41,717 nucleotides of DNA from a virus. The notes below the pieces were generated by a model. That model searched no databases and was not told the origin of the DNA. It saw only the letters and a program-made list of their open reading frames with translations. The DNA lies in the IMG/VR virus record IMGVR_UViG_3300036820_000036, positions 1 to 41,717 of that record; one strand, written 5' to 3'. A program made the translations under genes and the position numbers. Below are positions 23,272-29,990 of this stretch, piece after piece; within the stretch, counting starts at the first letter, position 1, and each line of letters opens with the position of its first letter.

Positions 23272-24729
23272 CTGTTGAGTGGCTGCTATCGCTGGAGCCG
23301 CTTGGTAAATGGCTTCGATTATCTCCGAAGCACCTTCCCAACCCATCCCCTCCATGCCTTCCGGTCCTAATTGCTGCGCTAAAGATTGAGTATGAACATT
23401 TGTTAAACCATCTACTACGCCTTCAATAAATTTATCCTTCCACTCTTTTGTTGAAGGATCACCGTCTATCTTGCAACCTGTTTTAACATTCTCTGCCAAA
23501 GCTCCCCAATTGCCGCAGACTACACGACATCCCGCCGCCTGTGCCTCCATACAAGAGATACAAGAAGTCTCATCAAACTTTACTTGCCCTGGAGAATAAT
23601 AAGAAGGCAATACCCACACTAAACTACTTCTCATCAAATGAGCCAAACCTTTTTGACCCTTACCTTTTAGTATTTCAACTCCATCATGCTCTGAAAGTTT
23701 TTTAATCTTCTCACGATTCTTTGATAATTCAGGATTATGATTAGCAACAATATCATACCAAGGTCCATACAAATGTGTGAATGTAGCATCTGGAACTTGT
23801 TTCTTTATCTCAGGCCAGCATTCAAGAGCAATAGCTAATCCTCTATCTGGGCTAGACGTATATACAACTCTTTTCTCTCTATCAGGCTGTTCACCTTCAA
23901 AATAAGAAGGTACAATACCATTTCTAGCAGCTATTACTTTCCTAGAATCAATCCAAGGATATACTTCTAAAATATTTTGTTTATGCCACTCTGATACTCC
24001 GCATACATAATCAATACTTTTCATTCTCTCTTTATTGATACCCTCATTGCCAGCAGTATCCTCTAACCAAAGAATCTTAGTCTCTGCGTTAATAGGCATA
24101 TCAAACATAGTAGCATTTCTGAATGCCACTAAGCATTTACGATACTCGGTTGGATCAAAGTTTTTCCAACTCTTGAGAATTACATCTTTTACAGAACCCT
24201 CTTGATTAAAGTGACCATATAAAGTCACTATATGACCAGCTTTAGCTAATTCCTCTGCAAGTCTCCACGCCGCAGTCTCAGAACCTCCCAAACCTCTAGT
24301 AGTAATATCCATTGGGTGCCAAGGACCAATTGCATAACCAGTCCAAATTGCAATCTCTTGACCTTTACCCATTGGCTCGAACCATGCACTTACATATCCA
24401 TGATCGTCTATACCTAAATCTTCTAACTTGCCAAAGCGTCGCAAGAGGTCGGCAACGTCCACAGAACGCCACGCTCGGCGTCTCCCTGGCGTGCTGCTGC
24501 CTTTTACGCGGCCCTCTGGCACACTGACGTAGACTCGGCCTCCTGGCCTTTTAATTAAACGACAGACTGAATTAATTCTCTCACCTGGATCAGTCTTATT
24601 ATCTAGATCACCATGAATCATTCCTACATCATAGGGACCATTATCATCAGGTATTCTATGGTAAGTTGAATCAGGAAAATATTTTTCAACTAACTCTGAA
24701 GAAGCACCAGAGGGGTCTAAAATTCTCAT
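23266..24729 (-). CDS. GT-B glycosyltransferase with methyltransferase-like N-terminus
   Basis: 487 residues. Residues 1 to about 115 look like the C-terminal half of a class I methyltransferase (LIKRPGGRVYVSVPEG, then a strand-helix end) without the SAM-binding motif. Residues about 130 to 487 are a GT4-type GT-B enzyme: GLGGSETAAWRLAEELAKAG in the acceptor lobe, and FDETSCISCMEAQAAG (about 382 to 396) as the donor-binding E-x7-E. It transfers a sugar from a nucleotide donor to an unknown acceptor. ATG overlaps the stop of the preceding GT2 gene; ribosome site GAGGAG. A GC-rich patch lies at 24,430 to 24,550. Confidence 0.85.
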   Translation of the reverse strand: MRILDPSGASSELVEKYFPDSTYHRIPDDNGPYDVGMIHGDLDNKTDPGERINSVCRLIKRPGGRVYVSVPEGRVKGSSTPGRRRAWRSVDVADLLRRFGKLEDLGIDDHGYVSAWFEPMGKGQEIAIWTGYAIGPWHPMDITTRGLGGSETAAWRLAEELAKAGHIVTLYGHFNQEGSVKDVILKSWKNFDPTEYRKCLVAFRNATMFDMPINAETKILWLEDTAGNEGINKERMKSIDYVCGVSEWHKQNILEVYPWIDSRKVIAARNGIVPSYFEGEQPDREKRVVYTSSPDRGLAIALECWPEIKKQVPDATFTHLYGPWYDIVANHNPELSKNREKIKKLSEHDGVEILKGKGQKGLAHLMRSSLVWVLPSYYSPGQVKFDETSCISCMEAQAAGCRVVCGNWGALAENVKTGCKIDGDPSTKEWKDKFIEGVVDGLTNVHTQSLAQQLGPEGMEGMGWEGASEIIEAIYQAAPAIAATQQG

Positions 24730-26165
24730 ACTGCAATCTCCTCAATTAGTTGTTCTTTTTCCTGTTGTTTTAATTGGTTATCAAATTCCGTAAGACTCTT
24801 TATTAAGAATGTACTTCTAGGTTCATCCTCATATAGAGAGTGTAATTTGTATGGTTCGTTTAATGCTTTTTGAGTAAGCACCTTAGAAGCAATAACTGTT
24901 TCGTGATCCTGGCAAAAGAAAGGCACACACTGAAGTAGCATATGCGCTTTCTCAGGTTCATCATATTCTCTTAATAAGGTCGAACAATTAGCAAAAGTAA
25001 TTGCAGTCTGATCTCTTAATAATCTTCCTAGCCAATTGTTCAGATGTACCTGAATATCTAGAAAGTCAGGATTTTTTTCTACTACTTTCTGGGCAGACTT
25101 TACAGCATCTTCAAAATTACCTACTTGAGCCAGAGAAGAAGAAATAATTGTATAAGGCTTTAAATCATAATCCTCTGGATTAATGATAAGCATTGTATCG
25201 GGTTTACCTTTTTGAATTACTTGACTAGCAAACCCGGCAGACTTATCCCATTCTTCCTTTGCATAGGCAACCTCAGAAAGAGTTAAATAAGTATCAGGCC
25301 ACGAGGGACATTCCATAATCATAGGTAAGGAAACTTCTATAGCTTTATCATTTTCTCCCAAACCCATAAGAACCTGCGCATAGCGCCTAGCAATTTGGGC
25401 GCGCATATCTGGCGCTTGACCGGGGATAGTGAGGTATTGCTCGAAATACTCTGCACTCTCTTTTATTTTGTCCTGGTCTGGAACAACAGCCATCACACCT
25501 TCGGCGCGCTTTTCCCGCTTCATTGCGCCCATAAGCTCTGTACCTATATAACTTATAATTCTTCCATAATCAGGATGATCTGGGGAAATATCTTTTACCC
25601 AAGTCTTTAATATTTTCTCGTTACGACATTCCTTATTTGAAGGCATTAATCTATGTACCCAGCGAGCTTTACTAGGATCGGCTTCCACTAATGGTCCCGG
25701 TACTTGTTGGCACTCGTGGACTCTTCCCGCCCATTTCCCGCTGCTTTTTCTTACCAATCTCTCACGCTTTAATTGGCATGAAACGTTACCATTTGGCTGT
25801 ACTGCATAATCATATACACAAAAGAATTGATTAACTGTTAAATCAGTATCTTGGGCTAGTTTTCTTAAATAAGGAATACCAATTACATTATCATCTAGAT
25901 CAGCCCAAGCTAACCAATCTCCCGTAGCCAATGAATCTGCATAATTTCTAGCAGCAGAGAAATCATCGCACCACTCAAAAGTTCCAGTAACTAACTTATT
26001 CTTTTCTTTTTTGTCCTTAGCATATGCTTTTGCCGTATCTAAAGTATCATCAGAACTTCCAGTATCAACTAATACAACCTCATCAACATCGTCCCAAAAA
26101 GTATCGAAACAAGGTTTAATATTCTTTGCCTCATCTTTGGCGATGAGCACCATTGATATCTTCAT
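24726..26165 (-). CDS. GT2 glycosyltransferase with TPR-like C-terminus
   Basis: 479 residues. The N-terminal 200 residues are a GT-A family 2 enzyme: MKISMVLIAKDEAKNIKPC, VDEVVLVDTGSSDDTLDTA, and the metal-binding WADLDDNV. The rest is helical repeats resembling TPR (ARRYAQVLMGLGENDKAIEV, TLSEVAYAKEEWDKSA), a combination seen in SunS-like and SPBc2-type enzymes that modify proteins or surface polymers. The acceptor is unknown; virion proteins, host wall polymers or phage DNA are possible. Both ends are coupled by ATGA overlaps, so it is expressed with its neighbours. Confidence 0.88.
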   Translation of the reverse strand: MKISMVLIAKDEAKNIKPCFDTFWDDVDEVVLVDTGSSDDTLDTAKAYAKDKKEKNKLVTGTFEWCDDFSAARNYADSLATGDWLAWADLDDNVIGIPYLRKLAQDTDLTVNQFFCVYDYAVQPNGNVSCQLKRERLVRKSSGKWAGRVHECQQVPGPLVEADPSKARWVHRLMPSNKECRNEKILKTWVKDISPDHPDYGRIISYIGTELMGAMKREKRAEGVMAVVPDQDKIKESAEYFEQYLTIPGQAPDMRAQIARRYAQVLMGLGENDKAIEVSLPMIMECPSWPDTYLTLSEVAYAKEEWDKSAGFASQVIQKGKPDTMLIINPEDYDLKPYTIISSSLAQVGNFEDAVKSAQKVVEKNPDFLDIQVHLNNWLGRLLRDQTAITFANCSTLLREYDEPEKAHMLLQCVPFFCQDHETVIASKVLTQKALNEPYKLHSLYEDEPRSTFLIKSLTEFDNQLKQQEKEQLIEEIAV

Positions 26166-26398
26166 AGTTCACTTTCTTTATTAATCGTAATCGGGTACTC
26201 ATCAGGCCAGATTTGACCCACCATTAAACCTAAGCCAAGAGCTAGCTTAACTCTTACTCTGTGCTTAGGCAAATATCCACCCTCTATGTTTGATAGAGTT
26301 GATTTGGATATTTCAGTCTTTTTAGATACATCTTCGAGAGTCCAATTATTTTCCTCTCTCAGAACACGTAATGGATGATCTTCTCTTGAGGGTGACAT
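26162..26398 (-). CDS. XRE-family regulator inside late cluster, 78 aa
   Basis: A 78-residue protein with a full XRE helix-turn-helix: LREENNWTLEDVSKKTEIS, KSTLSNIEGGYLPKHRVR, then KLALGLGLMVGQIWPDE. It lies between the methyltransferase and GT2 genes and is coupled to the latter (ATGA). A DNA-binding regulator within a structural cluster is uncommon; the palindrome at 26,999, just upstream of this cassette, is a natural candidate target. Repression, activation or self-control are all open. Confidence 0.8.
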   Translation of the reverse strand: MSPSREDHPLRVLREENNWTLEDVSKKTEISKSTLSNIEGGYLPKHRVRVKLALGLGLMVGQIWPDEYPITINKESEL

Positions 26399-26401
26399 AA
26401 C

Positions 26402-26980
26402 TTATGATGCAGCATGGGCCAAGATACAAAAGCCTTTAATATTATCAAATCCCCACTCACCCTTAATTATCTCAGTAGGTATAAATCCAGTCTCAGATAA
26501 AATGTGATCTACAGTATCTCTAGTAGCAACTGTAGTGTGAAGATTATAACCTTCTTTGTTCCATTTCTTAAGCTCATCCTCTTCAGTAATTCTAGTATCT
26601 TCTGGAATAGTAATACAAACATTATCAGAAACTCTCTTTGACTCATTGAGAGCTTCAATCATTTGTGATACTGGAAAGTGCTCAAGTATCTCACCGAGAA
26701 TTACTAAATCAGCATATTTGTCTGGGAAGGGCCAAGGAAAATGTAAACAGTTAAAAATTCTATCTACAACATTCGGCCGGTTCATATATTTATCCCAGCC
26801 TTCAATATCACAATTAATTATTCTTTCACCAAATGAGGCTCTTAATTTACCTGGGTCTTCATTACATCCCATATTTAATACTCTTCCTGTGAATCTTTCT
26901 GCACAATCTCTCTGATAGACATACCTGAATCTACCATCTTCTTGATGTTGATCTTTATGTGTAGTAATTAAATCAGTCAT
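26402..26980 (-). CDS. Class I SAM-dependent methyltransferase, 192 aa
   Basis: Residues about 33 to 45 hold motif I (VLNMGCNEDPGKL), then the acidic motif II region (IINCDIEGW), and a central strand FPDKYADLVILGEILEHFP with the E-H-F that marks small-molecule or sugar methyltransferases. No DNA methylase N/D-P-P-Y/W is present, so a DNA target is unlikely. With two glycosyltransferases downstream, methylation of a sugar precursor or decorated acceptor is the best inference. A GGATAATCA element ends five bases before the ATG, and the unit follows two hairpins after the capsid gene. Confidence 0.85.
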   Translation of the reverse strand: MTDLITTHKDQHQEDGRFRYVYQRDCAERFTGRVLNMGCNEDPGKLRASFGERIINCDIEGWDKYMNRPNVVDRIFNCLHFPWPFPDKYADLVILGEILEHFPVSQMIEALNESKRVSDNVCITIPEDTRITEEDELKKWNKEGYNLHTTVATRDTVDHILSETGFIPTEIIKGEWGFDNIKGFCILAHAAS

Positions 26981-26985
26981 ATCAG

Positions 26986-26994
26986 TGATTATCC
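26986..26994 (-). promoter_or_regulatory. GGATAATCA junction element, copy 6
   Basis: Ends five bases before the methyltransferase ATG. Preceded by GGGT and by the palindrome at 26,999 to 27,017. No Shine-Dalgarno sequence between it and the ATG. Confidence 0.6.
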
Positions 26995-26998
26995 ACCC

Positions 26999-27017
26999 GT
27001 TCCGAAAATTTCAGAAC
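26999..27017. promoter_or_regulatory. GAAATTT palindrome, site 2
   Basis: GTTCCGAAA, one central base, TTTCAGAAC: nine-base arms with a single mismatch. It lies between the capsid terminators and the methyltransferase gene. Reading leftward, it closely matches the rightward sequence at 39,343 to 39,367, including the following CGGG. Candidate operator for an XRE protein or a phage promoter part. Confidence 0.55.
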
Positions 27018-27028
27018 GACTTTGGCAC

Positions 27029-27053
27029 AAAAAGAGCGGCCCGTAAGCCGCTC
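27029..27053 (-). terminator. Terminator after major capsid gene
   Basis: Reading leftward: GAGCGGC, six-base loop, GCCGCTC, then TTTTT. It lies 26 bases after the capsid stop. It probably separates abundant capsid transcripts from the downstream methyltransferase/glycosyltransferase unit. Confidence 0.85.
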
Positions 27054-27060
27054 TCTTGTT

Positions 27061-27080
27061 ACCCTCCTCGTCGTGAGGGT
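27061..27080 (-). other. Second hairpin at the capsid gene end
   Basis: ACCCTC and GAGGGT around an eight-base loop, overlapping the capsid stop codon by one base. It lacks a T-tract and may protect the 3' end of the capsid message or act as a pause ahead of the terminator at 27,029. Confidence 0.5.
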
Positions 27081-28138
27081 TATTCAATTTCGTAAATTTC
27101 AATACCTAATTCTGGAGCGACAACCTTCTCCGTAACATTTTCCCAAGCGCGAATGTTTTGGGCAGGCGGGTCTGGTTCAACCCACCTATCGACAACAGCG
27201 AAGTCTCCCGAACCATCCGGTTCTTGCTGAGTAATAGTGCCAGTTGCAATGCCGTTTCCTAGATCACTGGAAACGCTGCCTCTGAAGGAATAAACAGTAG
27301 TCGGATCACCCCAACCCGCAGAAGAGTTAATAAAGCAAACTCGACAATATCCCTTGCCCCAAATCTCTTCAGGATTAAAAGCAGCACCAATATTTGCCTT
27401 ATTTGCAAGCGCACCATCTGCAATCATTACCTTCAATCCAAAGAGATAAGGAGGAAGCGCCCTATCGCCTTTTTCCAAATACTCTGGACCCATAACATAG
27501 CGAATAAGTTCTTTAACTTCCTTGTTATTGGCAATATTTTCTGCGGTAGTTTGAGTAATAAGCAAAGCGTTAGGAGTTATACCAGTATGAGTACGAACTT
27601 CCTTCTTTGCCTTCTGCAAATCAGCCTGAATAGTTGCAGATTCTTCATTCCATTTAGCATGAGCCTGGAAACGACCTTCTCCAGCTTCTTCACCACCAGA
27701 AAGCTGACCGCCAGCCTCCACAGAACGGAGTTCTGTTGCAAGTCTAATCTCTTTCTGGACTGCCATATTAGACATAAGATTACGAACCTTTGAAAGTTCC
27801 AATCTAAGAGCAGCATTGCCCTGATTAATCTCCTCATTCGTCAGGCGAGTTTTAAGCCGGTAATTCTTAGTGCGATAAAATTCCTCACTGTACTTAATAT
27901 CAATCAACGGAGTTACTGCATCATCAGCAACGGCATTGTTTGACTGAGTATTACCGAAGAAAGAAGAGGGATCGAAAACAGGATACTGACCTATATGTTT
28001 TTCAACAGGTTGCATCGCCACAACTTCATTATAAATAAAGCCATGAGGAGTAAACTGTCTTGCAACATTCGACAGAACAGGATCAATAATCTGAAGGCCA
28101 GAGGGATCACCTGAACCTCTTGAGTAATTAATAGCCAT
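27080..28138 (-). CDS. Major capsid protein, 352 aa
   Basis: The product (MAINYSRGSGDPSGLQIIDP) has the length and order expected of an HK97-fold capsid protein: an N-terminal arm (SNVARQFTPHGFIYNEVVA), an E-loop-like TKNYRLKTRLTNEE region, a helical spine (LELSKVRNLMSNMAVQKEI) and a C-terminal beta domain. It follows the protease and a small decoration-like gene and precedes two hairpins. No separate cleavage site could be identified, though the upstream protease suggests maturation by proteolysis. Confidence 0.85.
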   Translation of the reverse strand: MAINYSRGSGDPSGLQIIDPVLSNVARQFTPHGFIYNEVVAMQPVEKHIGQYPVFDPSSFFGNTQSNNAVADDAVTPLIDIKYSEEFYRTKNYRLKTRLTNEEINQGNAALRLELSKVRNLMSNMAVQKEIRLATELRSVEAGGQLSGGEEAGEGRFQAHAKWNEESATIQADLQKAKKEVRTHTGITPNALLITQTTAENIANNKEVKELIRYVMGPEYLEKGDRALPPYLFGLKVMIADGALANKANIGAAFNPEEIWGKGYCRVCFINSSAGWGDPTTVYSFRGSVSSDLGNGIATGTITQQEPDGSGDFAVVDRWVEPDPPAQNIRAWENVTEKVVAPELGIEIYEIE

Positions 28139-28139
28139 T

Positions 28140-28586
28140 TTAGATCAATCCCGAAATCTGTTGAATTTTAAGGTAATATCCAAATTCGCCACCTGGATTT
28201 GCGTGCTCAACAGATTTACCGAGAGCCCAAACAGTAGTACCAGAGGCACCCTGAGTCGCTGCTAAACCAAGCTGGCAAATATTCGCACTTCCCGAAGCTC
28301 CAGCAGTCGCAGCCGCAGAAGCTACAACAACCCAAGTTCCAGCCCCAATAGTCGCAGCAGCAATGCCGCGAATAATATCAGGAGTATCACGAATATCTAC
28401 AGGTTCAATAGAGCCATAAGCAGAAGCTCTCGCAACACCTATAGGTTCTTCAGTCGCATTTACAGTATTAGTAACTACCCAAGGAGAAGCAGTAGATAAA
28501 GCAACTGCATTACCAGCCGCAATGGTAGTTGCACCTGTAAATAAAGGAAGTCCCGAAAGTCGTCTAGTTTCGTTGCCGTATGACAT
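28140..28586 (-). CDS. Capsid decoration or stabilising protein, 148 aa
   Basis: A Gly/Ala/Thr-rich beta protein (GLPLFTGATTIAAGNAVALS, EPIGVARASAYGSIEPVDI, then IGAGTWVVVASAAATAGA). This profile is shared by DUF2190-type and related head decoration proteins encoded next to Mu-like capsid genes. It would bind the capsid lattice from outside. It follows the protease stop by two bases and is separated from the capsid gene by one base, so it is likely produced in large amounts. Confidence 0.65.
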   Translation of the reverse strand: MSYGNETRRLSGLPLFTGATTIAAGNAVALSTASPWVVTNTVNATEEPIGVARASAYGSIEPVDIRDTPDIIRGIAAATIGAGTWVVVASAAATAGASGSANICQLGLAATQGASGTTVWALGKSVEHANPGGEFGYYLKIQQISGLI

Positions 28587-28588
28587 TT

Positions 28589-29974
28589 TTATGCACCTAC
28601 CAATTGAATGTTAGTGACGGCAGTAAGAGCTTTTTCGTAATCCACGCTTGGATTAAGTTTATTCTCTTCCATGTATTTCTGGACTTCTTGATGAAGTTCA
28701 TACCCCGGAGCATGTACGCCATCAGGTGCGAAGGGTTCATTTTTACTTGCACCTTTAGCAGTCGTGTTAAGAATAACAGGATTATCCTCAAGCATTTTCA
28801 GAGTTGACTCTTTATTGGTAGCATAAAACTCTTTATACTGATCTTTCTGAGCAGGAACAGCTTTACCTTTACCAACTGCTTGTTCAAAGGCAGTATCGAA
28901 ATGATTGTCCTCAAGTTCTTTTTTAGCTTCAGCGCCAGCAGTAGCATTTTCAAGTAATGCTTTTACATTAGCCTCATCTAAAAGAACCATACCCTGTGAT
29001 TTAGCAGTCTGCTCTAAAGTTTTAGTTACAGCAGGATCGACCACCGGAGCCGGTTTAGGCTTCGCAATCTCAATAGCCTCAAGGACTTTGAGAGTATCGA
29101 CATTCTCCGTCGAAGCAAGTTGCAGAATCACTTTCTGCGCTGCCTCGTCAGTGATGCCGAGTCCAGTAAGTGTGTCGCTTGTAATGTCCATCTGCCCTTG
29201 AGTATCCTCCAATTCTTTTCCTAGTATGGATTGTGCTTTGTTCTTGACCTTTGCTGCCTCCGCTGCCGTAATATTTCCTGCTTTTTCAGAATGCGGAAGT
29301 AGTCTCAGGGCAGCCCGAGCATGTTCTTTATCCCCTGGAGGAAGTGGGAACATATAAAGTTTTTTACCATCTATTGTTTTAATGATAGTGGCGTATTTTT
29401 TTCTATCTTCATCTGAGATATCTAAAGTGATAACTCCAGATTCATATAGCGCGTCTAATGAAATAACAGTCTCATTATCTTCTCTTAAAGTATCTATCAT
29501 GCTATCAGCAGAAGAAAGATTAACAGTTCCCATATTGAGCTTAGGTTTATTAGTTAAAGCGCCACCCTGGAAAACATTAGATACTATAGTTCCATCCTCT
29601 TTTTCATAAGGACCGTATGTAGGGGAATAGAATCTATATAATTTATCTTTTATAGCCGTTTCGCCTTTAGTAGTCCATTCCACTTTAGCTCTAGGAACTT
29701 CTTTATCATCTAAATATATATCATTAATCCAACCGTGCGCCTCTGTTTTACGAGCACCGCCAGTCTTGTTAGATGAGTGATCCTCATCAATTAAAGCTAT
29801 TCCGCCTGGCAACTCAGAAAGATTTTTCTTCCAAGTTTCTACATCATCTTTAGTTATGGAAAACTCTCCATATCTGGGGTCTTTAAAGTCTCCGAGTTTC
29901 GCAATCTGAAGATCAGAAGAAGATTCGCCCGGAGAATTAAGAATGAATGTAAATTTATCTTTTAATTTATCCAT
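28589..29974 (-). CDS. Prohead protease and scaffold (Mu gpI-like), 461 aa
   Basis: Residues 1 to about 160 match the Mu gpI-like protease family: FTFILNSPGESSSDLQIAKL, LGDFKDPRYGEFSITKDDVE, IALIDEDHSSNK (probable catalytic His) and YRFYSPTYGPYE. The rest is charged and helical, with a low-complexity acidic middle, the usual scaffold portion (Mu gpZ function) removed during maturation. An inserted segment (about 200 to 245) may be separate. Good ribosome site GGAGAA, preceded directly by a GGATAATCA element. Confidence 0.85.
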   Translation of the reverse strand: MDKLKDKFTFILNSPGESSSDLQIAKLGDFKDPRYGEFSITKDDVETWKKNLSELPGGIALIDEDHSSNKTGGARKTEAHGWINDIYLDDKEVPRAKVEWTTKGETAIKDKLYRFYSPTYGPYEKEDGTIVSNVFQGGALTNKPKLNMGTVNLSSADSMIDTLREDNETVISLDALYESGVITLDISDEDRKKYATIIKTIDGKKLYMFPLPPGDKEHARAALRLLPHSEKAGNITAAEAAKVKNKAQSILGKELEDTQGQMDITSDTLTGLGITDEAAQKVILQLASTENVDTLKVLEAIEIAKPKPAPVVDPAVTKTLEQTAKSQGMVLLDEANVKALLENATAGAEAKKELEDNHFDTAFEQAVGKGKAVPAQKDQYKEFYATNKESTLKMLEDNPVILNTTAKGASKNEPFAPDGVHAPGYELHQEVQKYMEENKLNPSVDYEKALTAVTNIQLVGA

Positions 29975-29980
29975 TTCTCC

Positions 29981-29989
29981 TGATTATCC
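29981..29989 (-). promoter_or_regulatory. GGATAATCA junction element, copy 7
   Basis: Lies one base after the portal stop and six bases before the protease ATG, with GGAGAA filling that gap. Confidence 0.55.
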
Positions 29990-29990
29990 T

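Noticed and set aside
24726-26980. DNA-modification system
   Set aside because: The methyltransferase lacks DNA amino-methylase motifs and no nucleotide-modifying enzyme accompanies the glycosyltransferases.
19531-27000. DnaA boxes (TTATCCACC at copies 2 and 6)
   Set aside because: They are part of the GGATAATCA element, differ from TTATNCACA at the end, and the other copies diverge further; they are also far from the control region.
27577-27837. Leftward 86-codon frame inside the capsid gene
   Set aside because: Alternative frame of a clear structural gene, with no initiation signal.
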